From assembly GCA_944392335.1 (NCBI GenBank), contig CALXWJ010000013.1, positions 1 through 52,121 on the forward strand: DNA of 52,121 nucleotides. Reading direction: 5' to 3'. Position 1 is the stretch's first letter, and every line of letters begins with the position of its first letter. The position numbers were made by a program, and so were the translations under genes. The notes below the pieces were generated by a model. It was not told where the DNA came from. It did not search any database and saw only the letters and a program-made list of their open reading frames with translations. Below, in pieces: positions 15,770 through 24,787 of the stretch. Origin of the DNA: an uncultured Clostridia bacterium (GTDB lineage Bacteria > Bacillota > Clostridia > UBA1381).

Positions 15770-15826
15770 TATTTCATCAAAAACCGAAATTTGTTCATTG
15801 AAATAATTGATAAAATGATGTACAAT
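15770..15826 (+). promoter_or_regulatory. Promoter with tandem AraC-type operator (reads toward the solute-binding protein)
   Basis: TTGAAA (15798-15803), a 17-bp spacer and TACAAT (15821-15826). Two direct half-sites with TTCAT cores at 15773-15777 and 15794-15798 are 21 bp apart, the same spacing as upstream of the heparinase fusion. The proximal site shares TTTGTTCATTGAAATA with it, and the match extends upstream apart from one base. Transcription would pass through repeat copy D before reaching the solute-binding-protein gene. Confidence 0.65.
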
Positions 15827-15855
15827 ATCAATATATAATTGTGATAATACCGCGA

Positions 15856-16025
15856 TAATATAACTGCTGACAGGATGCACCGCCGTAACCGGAGGCGTGT
15901 CCCGTGCTTGTAATCAGTGAGGGTACAATCTTACGCTGATTACAGCGCGGCGCCGCGGGGGCGCTTCATGAATCGCCTGTTTCGCTCCTGTCCTCATTGA
16001 ATGGCGTGACAAGACCTTATTGAAG
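15856..16025 (+). repeat. Dispersed hairpin repeat, copy D (longest)
   Basis: Begins ATAATATAACTGCTGACAGG, has CCGCCGTAACCGGAGGCG, the stem TGTAATCAG/CTGATTACA, a GCGCGGCGCCGCGGGGGCGC block, and ends GTGACAAGACCTTATTGAA. It is about 20 bp longer than the others in the third hairpin. It lies in the untranslated leader between the operator-controlled promoter and a second promoter at 16163. Confidence 0.75.
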
Positions 16026-16109
16026 GACGGAAAATGCGGGGCAAAACAGTATATAGGCAAATGATATCTTTATGCCTGAAAAATCCTAAATACGGCACTG
16101 ATAATTATG

Positions 16110-16151
16110 TTTTTCAAAAGCACTAAATTTTTACTTTTTTTCAAAAGTACT
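16110..16151 (+). promoter_or_regulatory. Direct repeat upstream of the solute-binding-protein promoter
   Basis: TTTTTCAAAAGCACT (16110-16124) and TTTTTCAAAAGTACT (16137-16151) are near-identical copies 27 bp apart, ending 12 bp before the -35 box at 16163. The position suits an activator site with a sequence different from the TTCAT operators. The regulator is unknown. Confidence 0.4.
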
Positions 16152-16162
16152 CCATAAAATCA

Positions 16163-16191
16163 TTGACAACAGGCGCCCGGAAGGGTAAAAT
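16163..16191 (+). promoter_or_regulatory. Second promoter of the solute-binding-protein gene
   Basis: TTGACA (16163-16168), a 17-bp spacer and TAAAAT (16186-16191), 47 bp before the start codon. Confidence 0.7.
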
Positions 16192-16237
16192 AGTATTGAA
16201 GGGGATTTTAAACAGGATCCGGAGGAGAGGAGAAGCA

Positions 16238-17731
16238 ATGATAAAAAATACCAGGCAAATTGTATCGGCAGTTCTTATTTGCGCATCGGTTTTGTCGGCG
16301 GCGTCGTGCGTATGGGATAAAGAGGAGGCTTCCAACAGCGATGTAATCACTCTCACATGGTATGTTCCGGGAAATAAGCAAAATGATATGGCGCAAGTTA
16401 TGGAGGAAGCCAATAAAATTGTGGAGCCTGCGATCGGCGCTGTAATCGATCTGAAAATGATTGATACTTTTTCTTTTCAGGAAAAAATAAATATGATGAT
16501 GTCAGCGTCAGAACAATTTGATCTTGTTTTTACAGGAGCGGGAAATTCATATTCCGAATGTGTTCAAAAGGGCGGCCTGCTTGATATTTCCGGTATGATC
16601 GATGAATACGCGCCAAAGCTTCGTGAAGTTGTTACCGATTATGCTTTTGATGAGGTAACCATTGACGGTAAAATTTACGGTATCCCCAATATGCAGATGC
16701 TGGCGGGAGAAAGGGCATTTTTTGTTCAGAAAAAATACGCGCGTGAGTACGGGCTGGATGTAACATCAATAGAAAAACCGGAGGATCTGGAGCCTTTTCT
16801 TGCGTGGGTGCATGAAAAATACCCCGATTTGTATCCGTATAATCCGGGACAGGGGCTCGGTATGTGGGACCGTATGAATTATATTGAACTGGAAAGCACA
16901 ATAGGATATTCATATTCTGACCTTATTGACGGGGATGATAAAATAAAGGCAGTCTGGCTCAGGGAGACCGAGGAGGATCAGCAGGCGGTTGAAACCTTGA
17001 GAGAATGGTATTTAAAGGGGTATATAAGACCTGATGTATTGAGTGTCAGCGATGATACACTTGATCTGAAAGCAGGAAAATATGTTATTACCACCGGATT
17101 GTGGAAGCCCGGTTTTGAGGCGGAAACATACAATTCAACCGGCAGAGAATATATTGCGGTAAAATATATATATAATTACAGGAAAGCAAACAACATACCC
17201 GATATAACCTTTGGCGGCGGAGCAAAAAACACAATGATATCAGTCAGCAGAACCTGCAAGGATCCCGAAAAAGCGTTGAAATTTATTGAACTGGTTAATA
17301 CAAACGCTCAATTGTATAATTTATTGGCATTTGGAATAGAGGGAAAGCATTATACAGTAAATGATGATAATAAGATTGTTTTAAATGCCGATTCTGGATA
17401 TTATCATAACGCGTCGTGGAAATTCGGATGTACATATAACGCGAAGATAATGGAAGGACAGGAGGATGATGTTTGGATAGAAACAAAAAAACTAAATGAT
17501 TCAGCCGCGGCATCTCCTATGGGAGGCTTTACCTTTGATCCCGGCTCTGTAGTAAATGAAATCCTGGCAATTTCAATGATTAATACGCAGTATAAGGTTA
17601 TGGCCTGCGGGGCTGAGGATAAAGAGGTTTATTGGGATGAATATGTCTCAAAAATGAAGGCGGCAGGCATAGAAAAGGTGTGTGCGGAATATGAAAAGCA
17701 GATGAATGAATTTTTGGCGTCAAAAAAATAA
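16238..17731 (+). CDS. ABC-transporter solute-binding lipoprotein (DUF3502-type)
   Basis: A 498-aa lipoprotein with signal and lipobox AASC (Cys24). It is a family-1-like extracellular sugar-binding protein: LTWYVPGNKQNDM, EQFDLVFTGAGNSY, IYGIPNMQMLAGERAFFVQK. The C-terminal part (GGFTFDPGSVVNEILAISM, then YWDEYVSKMKAAG) matches the DUF3502 domain of LipO-like binding proteins for oligosaccharides. The start at 16238 follows GGAGGAGAGGAG. Such genes usually lie beside two permease genes; none is present, so it may share a distant transporter or serve as ligand receptor for the adjacent YesM kinase. It leads the run of secreted proteins that follows. Confidence 0.88.
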   Translation: MIKNTRQIVSAVLICASVLSAASCVWDKEEASNSDVITLTWYVPGNKQNDMAQVMEEANKIVEPAIGAVIDLKMIDTFSFQEKINMMMSASEQFDLVFTGAGNSYSECVQKGGLLDISGMIDEYAPKLREVVTDYAFDEVTIDGKIYGIPNMQMLAGERAFFVQKKYAREYGLDVTSIEKPEDLEPFLAWVHEKYPDLYPYNPGQGLGMWDRMNYIELESTIGYSYSDLIDGDDKIKAVWLRETEEDQQAVETLREWYLKGYIRPDVLSVSDDTLDLKAGKYVITTGLWKPGFEAETYNSTGREYIAVKYIYNYRKANNIPDITFGGGAKNTMISVSRTCKDPEKALKFIELVNTNAQLYNLLAFGIEGKHYTVNDDNKIVLNADSGYYHNASWKFGCTYNAKIMEGQEDDVWIETKKLNDSAAASPMGGFTFDPGSVVNEILAISMINTQYKVMACGAEDKEVYWDEYVSKMKAAGIEKVCAEYEKQMNEFLASKK

Positions 17732-17803
17732 TGTAATCAACAGCCGGAGCTGTTTTGGGTTAAAAAAATAAAATGCCGTTAATTGCGGCGGAATGGAGGA
17801 AAA

Positions 17804-20800
17804 ATGATGAAAAAGAGAAAAATCTTAAGTGTTGGTCTTACGGTGGCGTTAGCTGCAGGTATGATATCGCTGCCTGTAGGTACAAACGCGGCAATAAATC
17901 AAACATATTATTATGATTTTGCCGCAGAGCATATCTATGTGCCGTATGGTGATACGGCGATGCGAAATGGTATTGATGCGGATTATATATACGACCGTGA
18001 CTCCGATGCAAATGCCGGAAACGTCGGATATATTGCGGAATACCGCATACCATCAACAGATTATATCAAAGAAGCAAAAGTAAGAATAAAAGTAAAATGG
18101 GGCTGGGAACCGTATGAAACGGAATTGACCATTTATCCATATGCATCGGGATGGGATGAAAGAACAGTTACCTACAATAACCAGGCAGATAATCTTGCAG
18201 CAATAGGATGGGATGGTACAAAATTTGACACTGAAAAGGCTATTGTTCCTGCAGCTACATATTCTTTTACTAAGGAAGCGGAAATTACCTCCGATATTAC
18301 CGAATATGTAAAAAGTCTTGATACAAATGAATTTGGATTGCTGTTTGATATATCAAAGGCACAGACGTTTTATCAAAAAGACGCGACAACCGGAGGAAGC
18401 TACGGGAATTCTGCATATCTTAGTATAACATACGATGTGGAAACACTGCTGTCAGATATAAACAGCGCTACTGAAGAAACTATCGGGGATATAATTTCCG
18501 AAAACGGACAGCTTATAGGTATTAATGCATCAGCATATAATGCAATATATGACAAGAGCTCCATAAACAGTGCATTGGTAGGAAAGAATTTTACAACCTG
18601 TGAAGATGCGACAAAGGCAGCGAACAATGCAATTGAAGAATTGGTGTATTATGTGGGAACAGATGGAAAAATTCCGGTAATCACAAATAAAACAGGTACT
18701 GTTTGGTCACAGGGAATAGCAGAAGCAGGATTTATCGATTACATAGATAATGTAGATCAGCTTTACATCACTGCTGATTATTCTGCATATCCGGAAGAAT
18801 ACAGAGCAGTATCAAGATTTAATATTAAGGCAAACTCCGGCCGACACACTGCTGATCTTTTGGCAACACAAGAGTTTATAGATAAAACAAATATGAAAAA
18901 TGTTGGTTATATATCTATTCCAAATACCCATAATTATTATGGCGGATATTTGAATACTACCGAGAATGTTACATTTGGTTTAAAACAATTTGAAGCTGAT
19001 AATGAATGTATTGATAATGTACAAAATTCATATTTTGAACTTGGATATGACAAAACCGGAATTTTAAATGCCGTAAATTCAGCCGACAGTGTAAGTGCTG
19101 TAAAAACTATATTAAATGAATACGGTTATATGCTTAATTCGTCAATTACCGGAAACTTTATCGGAAAAGCAGCAATTGCGTTCTATTATGCAGATGTTGT
19201 AACATTGGATAATATTGATGACATTGTAGCAAATGCAGATGAAACTGCAGCTGCAAACCTGCTTCCCATGATTAATGAATGTCAGACAGAAGAAGAGTTT
19301 GAGAATATTGCAATTGAGTATAGTGATGTTTTAGGAATTGATTTAACAATATATAACAGACTCAGCAATACTGATGATGTATTTTCAAGTATTTATGCAT
19401 TGAAGGGTGAAGGCTTTGAAAGTATGGATTTCATAAAGGATGAGTTTAACAGAATAATATCCGAAAAACTAAGTACAACACCTGTAAGGGTTATTGCCTA
19501 TGAAGATTACAATGTCGGAGACGGAACAATAAACAATGTTACAAATTGGGCTGAAGCTTTGCTTACAAAATTCAGAATCGGAAATGCCGCAAATATAACC
19601 TCAAAGCATATTGCAAAAATTGATTTCAGTTTTAAAAACGGAGCTCATTCCCAAGCACCGGCGAAAGAAAGAAATTATTTCATATACGAAATATCACCTG
19701 AGGGCTGGAATGATACAGATCCTACAGATGTAAATGTTGTAAGAAATCTTGAAGCATATAAAGATGAATCAAAGCTGATTGCAGCAGGAAGTGTTTACAA
19801 AGAAAGTGCAATGCAGACTACAATAGACGTTACAGATTATTTCCTTGATGAAAACGGTAAATTTATAAAGGTGGCAGATGAAGATTTTGCAATAAAATTC
19901 AGATATGACGGTTCTGATTTCTTCGCAGCAGCAGATGAATCTAATGTGAAATATTGTGAGTATCTAAGCTTTGTTTATGATACAGAAGCGATCCTTGATG
20001 AAATAAACAATGCAGACACCAATAATATTGAAGAAATAATTTTAAGAGAGGGAAGCGTTATAGGAATTAATGTAACTGCTTACAGCAATCTTGAATATAA
20101 AGATGAAGTAAACAATGCATTGATAGGTAAAGATTTTGCAAATGTCGCAGAAGCGGCAGCTGCTGCAAATACCGCGTTGGAAGGCTTATTCTATTCAGAG
20201 GTTATATCTATGAAAGGAACAGGATGGGGTATATATTCTCTTATTGAAAACAAGGTTACAAATGAAAATCCTGTTGATTTCTGGCTGAGTTACGGAAATA
20301 ACTTTACAAACTATTTTACATATGATATAAGCAATATGACATATGATAAAAATGATGCAGTATATGCTGAAATGAATCTTTCAACAAGAAATCTTAATGA
20401 GGATACAGAACTCAGATATTTACAGTTTAAAGACAGTAACATGAACGTTATCGGTTCAGGTTACAATACAGCTGTAGGAGAGGGAAGTATAACAGGAGAT
20501 GTTACTCAGATACTTAAGTCTGCTGATACAAATTCAATTACTGTATATTCCACCGCACCAATACTTGACGGCGGTAGAGCTCTTTTACAAACTCCTATAT
20601 TCAGTACAGATGGTGCAGAATACAAGGAAGATCGTTTCTTTATTACAGTTTATTATAACAAGCTTGACATTGCAAATAAAATAGCGGACTGTGACGATGT
20701 ATTGGATGCAAATAATCTGTTTACCCAGTATGCGTCATTGTTAGGTCTTGAAGGTGTAGCAGACTTTACAAATTATTCAACAGTATTCGCGGGACAAGAG

Positions 20801-21184
20801 ATTAAAACCCTTGCACAGCTTGATGAATTGATTTTGAAAGCAGAAACCGCCGGGGTTATGATATCCAATATAAACGCAGGAAATATTACCCCGGGTATGA
20901 CAACAACCTCCGGCAGTGTTACAATTGCAAACTTCACAGGTTCAAGGAAGAAAATAGCAGCGATTATTGCTTCCTATGATTCAGATGGAAGAATGGTCGA
21001 TTCTATTATTCTTGACACTTATGACCCTGATTTTGAGGCGTCGCTTTTGCCGTCAAGGGGAGAAACATACTATTTTAACAACTTAAATATTGAAAATGCA
21101 GCAGAAATAAGAGGATTTGTATGGGATGCGTTTGAAACAATGAATCCTTATGATACTCATTATATTTACACAATTAATGGATAA
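17804..21184 (+). CDS. Secreted multidomain protein: CBM96/DNRLRE-like beta-modules and helical modules
   Basis: A protein of about 1127 aa with signal peptide (KKRKILSVGLTVALAAGMIS). A first beta-module (about 30-215) resembles DNRLRE/CBM96: TYYYDFAAEHIYVPYGDTAM, WDERTVTYNN, ITEYVKS, YLSITYD. Two or three more beta-modules follow, with helical modules between them: LLSDINSATEETIGDIISEN with ALVGKNFTTCEDATKAANNA, and ILDEINNADTNNIEEIILRE with ALIGKDFANVAEAAAAANTA, plus at least three diverged copies. A C-terminal domain (last 105 residues or so) ends FVWDAFETMNPYDTHYI, an ending echoed in the next two proteins. No catalytic domain is recognised, so carbohydrate binding or scaffolding is likely. 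GGAGG precedes two adjacent ATGs (17804 and 17807); either may be used. Confidence 0.8.
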   Translation: MMKKRKILSVGLTVALAAGMISLPVGTNAAINQTYYYDFAAEHIYVPYGDTAMRNGIDADYIYDRDSDANAGNVGYIAEYRIPSTDYIKEAKVRIKVKWGWEPYETELTIYPYASGWDERTVTYNNQADNLAAIGWDGTKFDTEKAIVPAATYSFTKEAEITSDITEYVKSLDTNEFGLLFDISKAQTFYQKDATTGGSYGNSAYLSITYDVETLLSDINSATEETIGDIISENGQLIGINASAYNAIYDKSSINSALVGKNFTTCEDATKAANNAIEELVYYVGTDGKIPVITNKTGTVWSQGIAEAGFIDYIDNVDQLYITADYSAYPEEYRAVSRFNIKANSGRHTADLLATQEFIDKTNMKNVGYISIPNTHNYYGGYLNTTENVTFGLKQFEADNECIDNVQNSYFELGYDKTGILNAVNSADSVSAVKTILNEYGYMLNSSITGNFIGKAAIAFYYADVVTLDNIDDIVANADETAAANLLPMINECQTEEEFENIAIEYSDVLGIDLTIYNRLSNTDDVFSSIYALKGEGFESMDFIKDEFNRIISEKLSTTPVRVIAYEDYNVGDGTINNVTNWAEALLTKFRIGNAANITSKHIAKIDFSFKNGAHSQAPAKERNYFIYEISPEGWNDTDPTDVNVVRNLEAYKDESKLIAAGSVYKESAMQTTIDVTDYFLDENGKFIKVADEDFAIKFRYDGSDFFAAADESNVKYCEYLSFVYDTEAILDEINNADTNNIEEIILREGSVIGINVTAYSNLEYKDEVNNALIGKDFANVAEAAAAANTALEGLFYSEVISMKGTGWGIYSLIENKVTNENPVDFWLSYGNNFTNYFTYDISNMTYDKNDAVYAEMNLSTRNLNEDTELRYLQFKDSNMNVIGSGYNTAVGEGSITGDVTQILKSADTNSITVYSTAPILDGGRALLQTPIFSTDGAEYKEDRFFITVYYNKLDIANKIADCDDVLDANNLFTQYASLLGLEGVADFTNYSTVFAGQEIKTLAQLDELILKAETAGVMISNINAGNITPGMTTTSGSVTIANFTGSRKKIAAIIASYDSDGRMVDSIILDTYDPDFEASLLPSRGETYYFNNLNIENAAEIRGFVWDAFETMNPYDTHYIYTING

Positions 21185-21194
21185 TTTATATGAT

Positions 21195-21225
21195 CCGCCG
21201 TACGGGGCAGCCCTCCGTACGGTGG
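21195..21225 (+). promoter_or_regulatory. Intercistronic hairpin
   Basis: CCGCCGTACGG and CCGTACGGTGG form a strong stem between two genes of the surface operon. No T tract follows, so it is more likely an mRNA-stabilising or processing element than a terminator. Confidence 0.45.
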
Positions 21226-21274
21226 AATAAATTAACGGTATTTTGCTGTATTAATAGAAAGGAAAGCATAATAT

Positions 21275-24200
21275 ATGAAGAAAAAAATATTAGTCAGCAT
21301 ATTGTCATCAGCACTGTTATTATCAAGTTTTTCACAGCTTACGGTATTGGCGGCCGTAACAGACGGGATAAACGCGGCGGATGAAACCAATGTTATGGAC
21401 GAAATACTGAAGCTTGCTGATGATTTTGAGATAATTATCAATAGGACAGTATTAGAAAATTTAAGCAGTGTTACTTATGAAAAACTGGGAAGTCTGATTA
21501 TTGACGCGAGACCGGAAGAAGGCTTCGCGACTTCAGGAGATGTACAAACCGCGTATGATACTGCTTTGGCGGAGTGTACCGCGGTAATCGACCATCCTAT
21601 GGCGGGGGATATTGTCCTGACACAGGATATTGATGAAAATTATTTTAACGGGATCGGAAATGATACTCCTGCATTCGGAAAATTAACCCAATTTGCTTTG
21701 ACAGACGATATTGATGTTGAACCCGATTATATTGTGTCGGTAGTGTATAATCTTACAAACAAGAGTTCATCCGGAATGTGTACGGCTGCTGCCCAGAATC
21801 AGGATTGGAATATATATCTGTCCGATACCGGATTTGATGAATTCAGCGTTACAAAAGAAGAAATATCAGATGTTCTTGAAGATACATCAATGCTTTTATT
21901 GACAAAAACAGATAGGGCAAGAGAAAATAATACCTTTAATATAACTGAAAATTACAAAAAATATATCGGAAATATCTCAGGTGATGTATTTTCACTCCGT
22001 ACGGAAATAAAGGATTATCAGACTATATTCTATCCGGAAGAATCGATAAATCGTAACTATATTACATATATTATCGATACAACCGCAATACAGGAGGATT
22101 TAAAGAGTATCTCCGACAGTGCGTATATTGAAGATTTTATAATCAATAACGGCGGTGCACTGGGGATATATGTCCAGCTGTATGAAAGAATCCCTGACAA
22201 GAATGAATTAAACGATAGAATTTTAGAAGCAAACGGCGATATAGAAGCAATAAACGGTTATATTTCAGAAGCTGCAGATGAAATTTCAATCGGGAAACAG
22301 ACAATAAAAAGCGCTGGGTCGGTTATGAAATATGAAAATGATTATTCGGCACAAGGGCTTCCGGCTTCCGTTACAGATAACAGCGGCGCTTTATGGACAT
22401 CGGACAGAAGCCATATAAAGGCAATGTACAGATTTGATTTTACTCAGATACCTGCAAATTACCTTATGTCAGCAATGTTTAATGTAACAAGAAACAGCGG
22501 AGGCCCCGGTGAAGGCGTTGTGAGAAAAATCAGCGCTTACGCGGCAGTATCTGATGAATATACAGATCAGTATCTGAAATTTGTACCCATAAAGGATAAA
22601 TATTATTCAACACAGATAAATGGCGCGAATGAGAACCTTGATGTTACAGACTATGTCGATAAAGGATATGTGTTCATAGCATTTAACGGTATTGATGTTG
22701 ATTGTTATGATAATTCAGCAGCAATTACATTAAGCTATAATACTGGTGAGATTCTTGGCGCATTTGAAAATGCCACAATACTTGAAGCAAGCCGTCTAAT
22801 AGATGATTACGGTAAAATACTTGGTATGACAGATTCCCAGATGCAGCAAAAATCAAAAGTTGCAATCGGATTGGCAGGAAAAGTAATCAGCAGCCTTGAC
22901 GAATTTACAGCCCTTGCAAATAATGCCATTGCAAACATAAGTCAGGATGAAATTCTTTCGGCTTTAAACGGTGCTGAGGATATAGAACAGTTTACAACAT
23001 TTATGACGGAACTTGGATCAAGTCTCGGTATAGATCTAAGTATTATACAAAGTCTTGATGATGAAAGAAAGAACAGCATCTATGCTCAGATGTTTAACGG
23101 TGGAGAACCATATGAAAGCGTAGCAGAATTTACATCAAGATACAATGGTGTTGTAGATGACGTTTTCGGAGAAATGTTATCAGGAATAGATCCTTATGAT
23201 ACAGAGATAACAAAGGCCTTTCTCCTTGAGTATGGTGAACTGCTTGGAATAAGCAGAGAAGATCTTGATAACGATATAGATGTACTTGCACTGGCATTTA
23301 CACAGGGTAGAGAGATTTCTACCATTACAGAATTTCTTGCAATATATGAAAATTATCAGGATGAAGCATCAAAGAGTATTCTTGTTATGATTAACAATTC
23401 ACAGGATTCAGCTGAATTTGATTCATTAATAAGAAAATATGCTGATACTTTGGGGCTTGACCTTACATTGTATAATCAGATATCAGACCTTCAAGGTTTA
23501 TTTGAGTCTGTCGCGGGCGCAACGGAGGATAAAGAATATTTTGTAACATTCTTTAATAATGAGGTATCAAAATATTTCGGAGAGCCTGTTATAGTATATG
23601 CAATAGATGAAAGTATGCAGGATCCTTCATCAACACAGCCTAACAATAACAATTACGAAGGCTGGACGGGAAATGCAAGCGGTACCTGCAATTATATAAG
23701 ATATGATATATCTTCACTGGCTGATATAAATCCTGAAGGTATCGCATCGGTAACCGTTTCAATGCAGATCTCCGACAGAAGCGAAATGGCCGACACTGTA
23801 GATAAAACCGGTGAGCTTTATTCAATAAAAGCAAACTGGAACGGTGCGGTTGACTCGTATAAGACAATGAGTGAAAAAGGCGTATTTGACGATATAAAGC
23901 TTGTCGGTACCGACTTTATTGAGGGTAATGTAAATGCCGGGACATTTGTTATAGATGTAACAGATTATATAAAAGAATTGATCGCAGCAAAGGAGACAGC
24001 TGCCGCCTTTAAATTTGCAGTAGCAGAAGGCGGGGTTATAATGAGAAGAAAGGGAGATTCAACAACCTTTGCCCCTATGAGTGTGACCTATCTTGACGCG
24101 ACGGCTGCGAGTGTAGTATATACTCCGCAAAACGGGTCTACAGATGTTTCAATTAATCCTGAAATAAAGATTGATTTTGGTAAGCCAATCGAGGCTTCTT

Positions 24201-24748
24201 CGGCAGAAACCGGTATAACCGTTAAAGATGCAGCAGGAAACAATGTAGTATGTAAAAAAACAGTCAGCACAAATACAGTTACTATAACTTTCCCTAATGC
24301 ACTTCAATATGAAACAACATATACAGTTGATATTTCAAAAGATGTAAAATATGTTGGTGATACTAACAAATACGTATTTAATTCTTTGTCTTTCGTAACA
24401 GAAAAAAGACCTTTTGAATTTAAAGGACTTGTTGTAAAGAGCGGCGGAGAACAAATAACCAGTCTTGCAGACAGAACATCAAATACTTTGAGTGTATCTG
24501 CCGTTGTCAACAACAATAGTGACGCGCAAAATCATAAGGTTATAGTAATGGTTGGATTATACAGACAAACCGACAATTACATGGAATTGGTTGACATAAA
24601 GACTGTTTCAAAAGATTTATCTATGGGAACAAGCGCGTCGGTAAATACAGAATTTACAATCCCGGACGATGGAACATACAAAATAACATGTAATGTGTGG
24701 GATTCCCTTACAAACATGAACAAATTGTTCTCCGAGACAATAAATTAA
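21275..24748 (+). CDS. Secreted multidomain protein: helical modules, beta-modules and a Big_5 Ig-like domain
   Basis: A 1157-aa exported protein (signal MKKKILVSILSSALLLSSFS). It alternates beta-modules like those of the preceding protein (GALWTSDRSHIKAMYRFDFT; IRYDISSLADINPEGIASVT with FVIDVTDYIKELI) with about six helical modules (LIDDYGKILGMTDSQMQQKS; SALNGAEDIEQFTTFMTELG; FLLEYGELLGISREDLDND; LIRKYADTLGLDLTLYNQIS). Near the C-terminus VVYTPQNGSTDVSINPEIKI through YETTYTVDIS is a Big_5 bacterial Ig-like domain. The last 110 residues or so match the C-terminal module of its neighbours. There is no recognisable active site. It follows the previous gene by 90 bp. Confidence 0.8.
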   Translation: MKKKILVSILSSALLLSSFSQLTVLAAVTDGINAADETNVMDEILKLADDFEIIINRTVLENLSSVTYEKLGSLIIDARPEEGFATSGDVQTAYDTALAECTAVIDHPMAGDIVLTQDIDENYFNGIGNDTPAFGKLTQFALTDDIDVEPDYIVSVVYNLTNKSSSGMCTAAAQNQDWNIYLSDTGFDEFSVTKEEISDVLEDTSMLLLTKTDRARENNTFNITENYKKYIGNISGDVFSLRTEIKDYQTIFYPEESINRNYITYIIDTTAIQEDLKSISDSAYIEDFIINNGGALGIYVQLYERIPDKNELNDRILEANGDIEAINGYISEAADEISIGKQTIKSAGSVMKYENDYSAQGLPASVTDNSGALWTSDRSHIKAMYRFDFTQIPANYLMSAMFNVTRNSGGPGEGVVRKISAYAAVSDEYTDQYLKFVPIKDKYYSTQINGANENLDVTDYVDKGYVFIAFNGIDVDCYDNSAAITLSYNTGEILGAFENATILEASRLIDDYGKILGMTDSQMQQKSKVAIGLAGKVISSLDEFTALANNAIANISQDEILSALNGAEDIEQFTTFMTELGSSLGIDLSIIQSLDDERKNSIYAQMFNGGEPYESVAEFTSRYNGVVDDVFGEMLSGIDPYDTEITKAFLLEYGELLGISREDLDNDIDVLALAFTQGREISTITEFLAIYENYQDEASKSILVMINNSQDSAEFDSLIRKYADTLGLDLTLYNQISDLQGLFESVAGATEDKEYFVTFFNNEVSKYFGEPVIVYAIDESMQDPSSTQPNNNNYEGWTGNASGTCNYIRYDISSLADINPEGIASVTVSMQISDRSEMADTVDKTGELYSIKANWNGAVDSYKTMSEKGVFDDIKLVGTDFIEGNVNAGTFVIDVTDYIKELIAAKETAAAFKFAVAEGGVIMRRKGDSTTFAPMSVTYLDATAASVVYTPQNGSTDVSINPEIKIDFGKPIEASSAETGITVKDAAGNNVVCKKTVSTNTVTITFPNALQYETTYTVDISKDVKYVGDTNKYVFNSLSFVTEKRPFEFKGLVVKSGGEQITSLADRTSNTLSVSAVVNNNSDAQNHKVIVMVGLYRQTDNYMELVDIKTVSKDLSMGTSASVNTEFTIPDDGTYKITCNVWDSLTNMNKLFSETIN

Positions 24749-24787
24749 ATATTTCCCCTTAAAAAAGATGCAGAAAGGAATTTGTAC

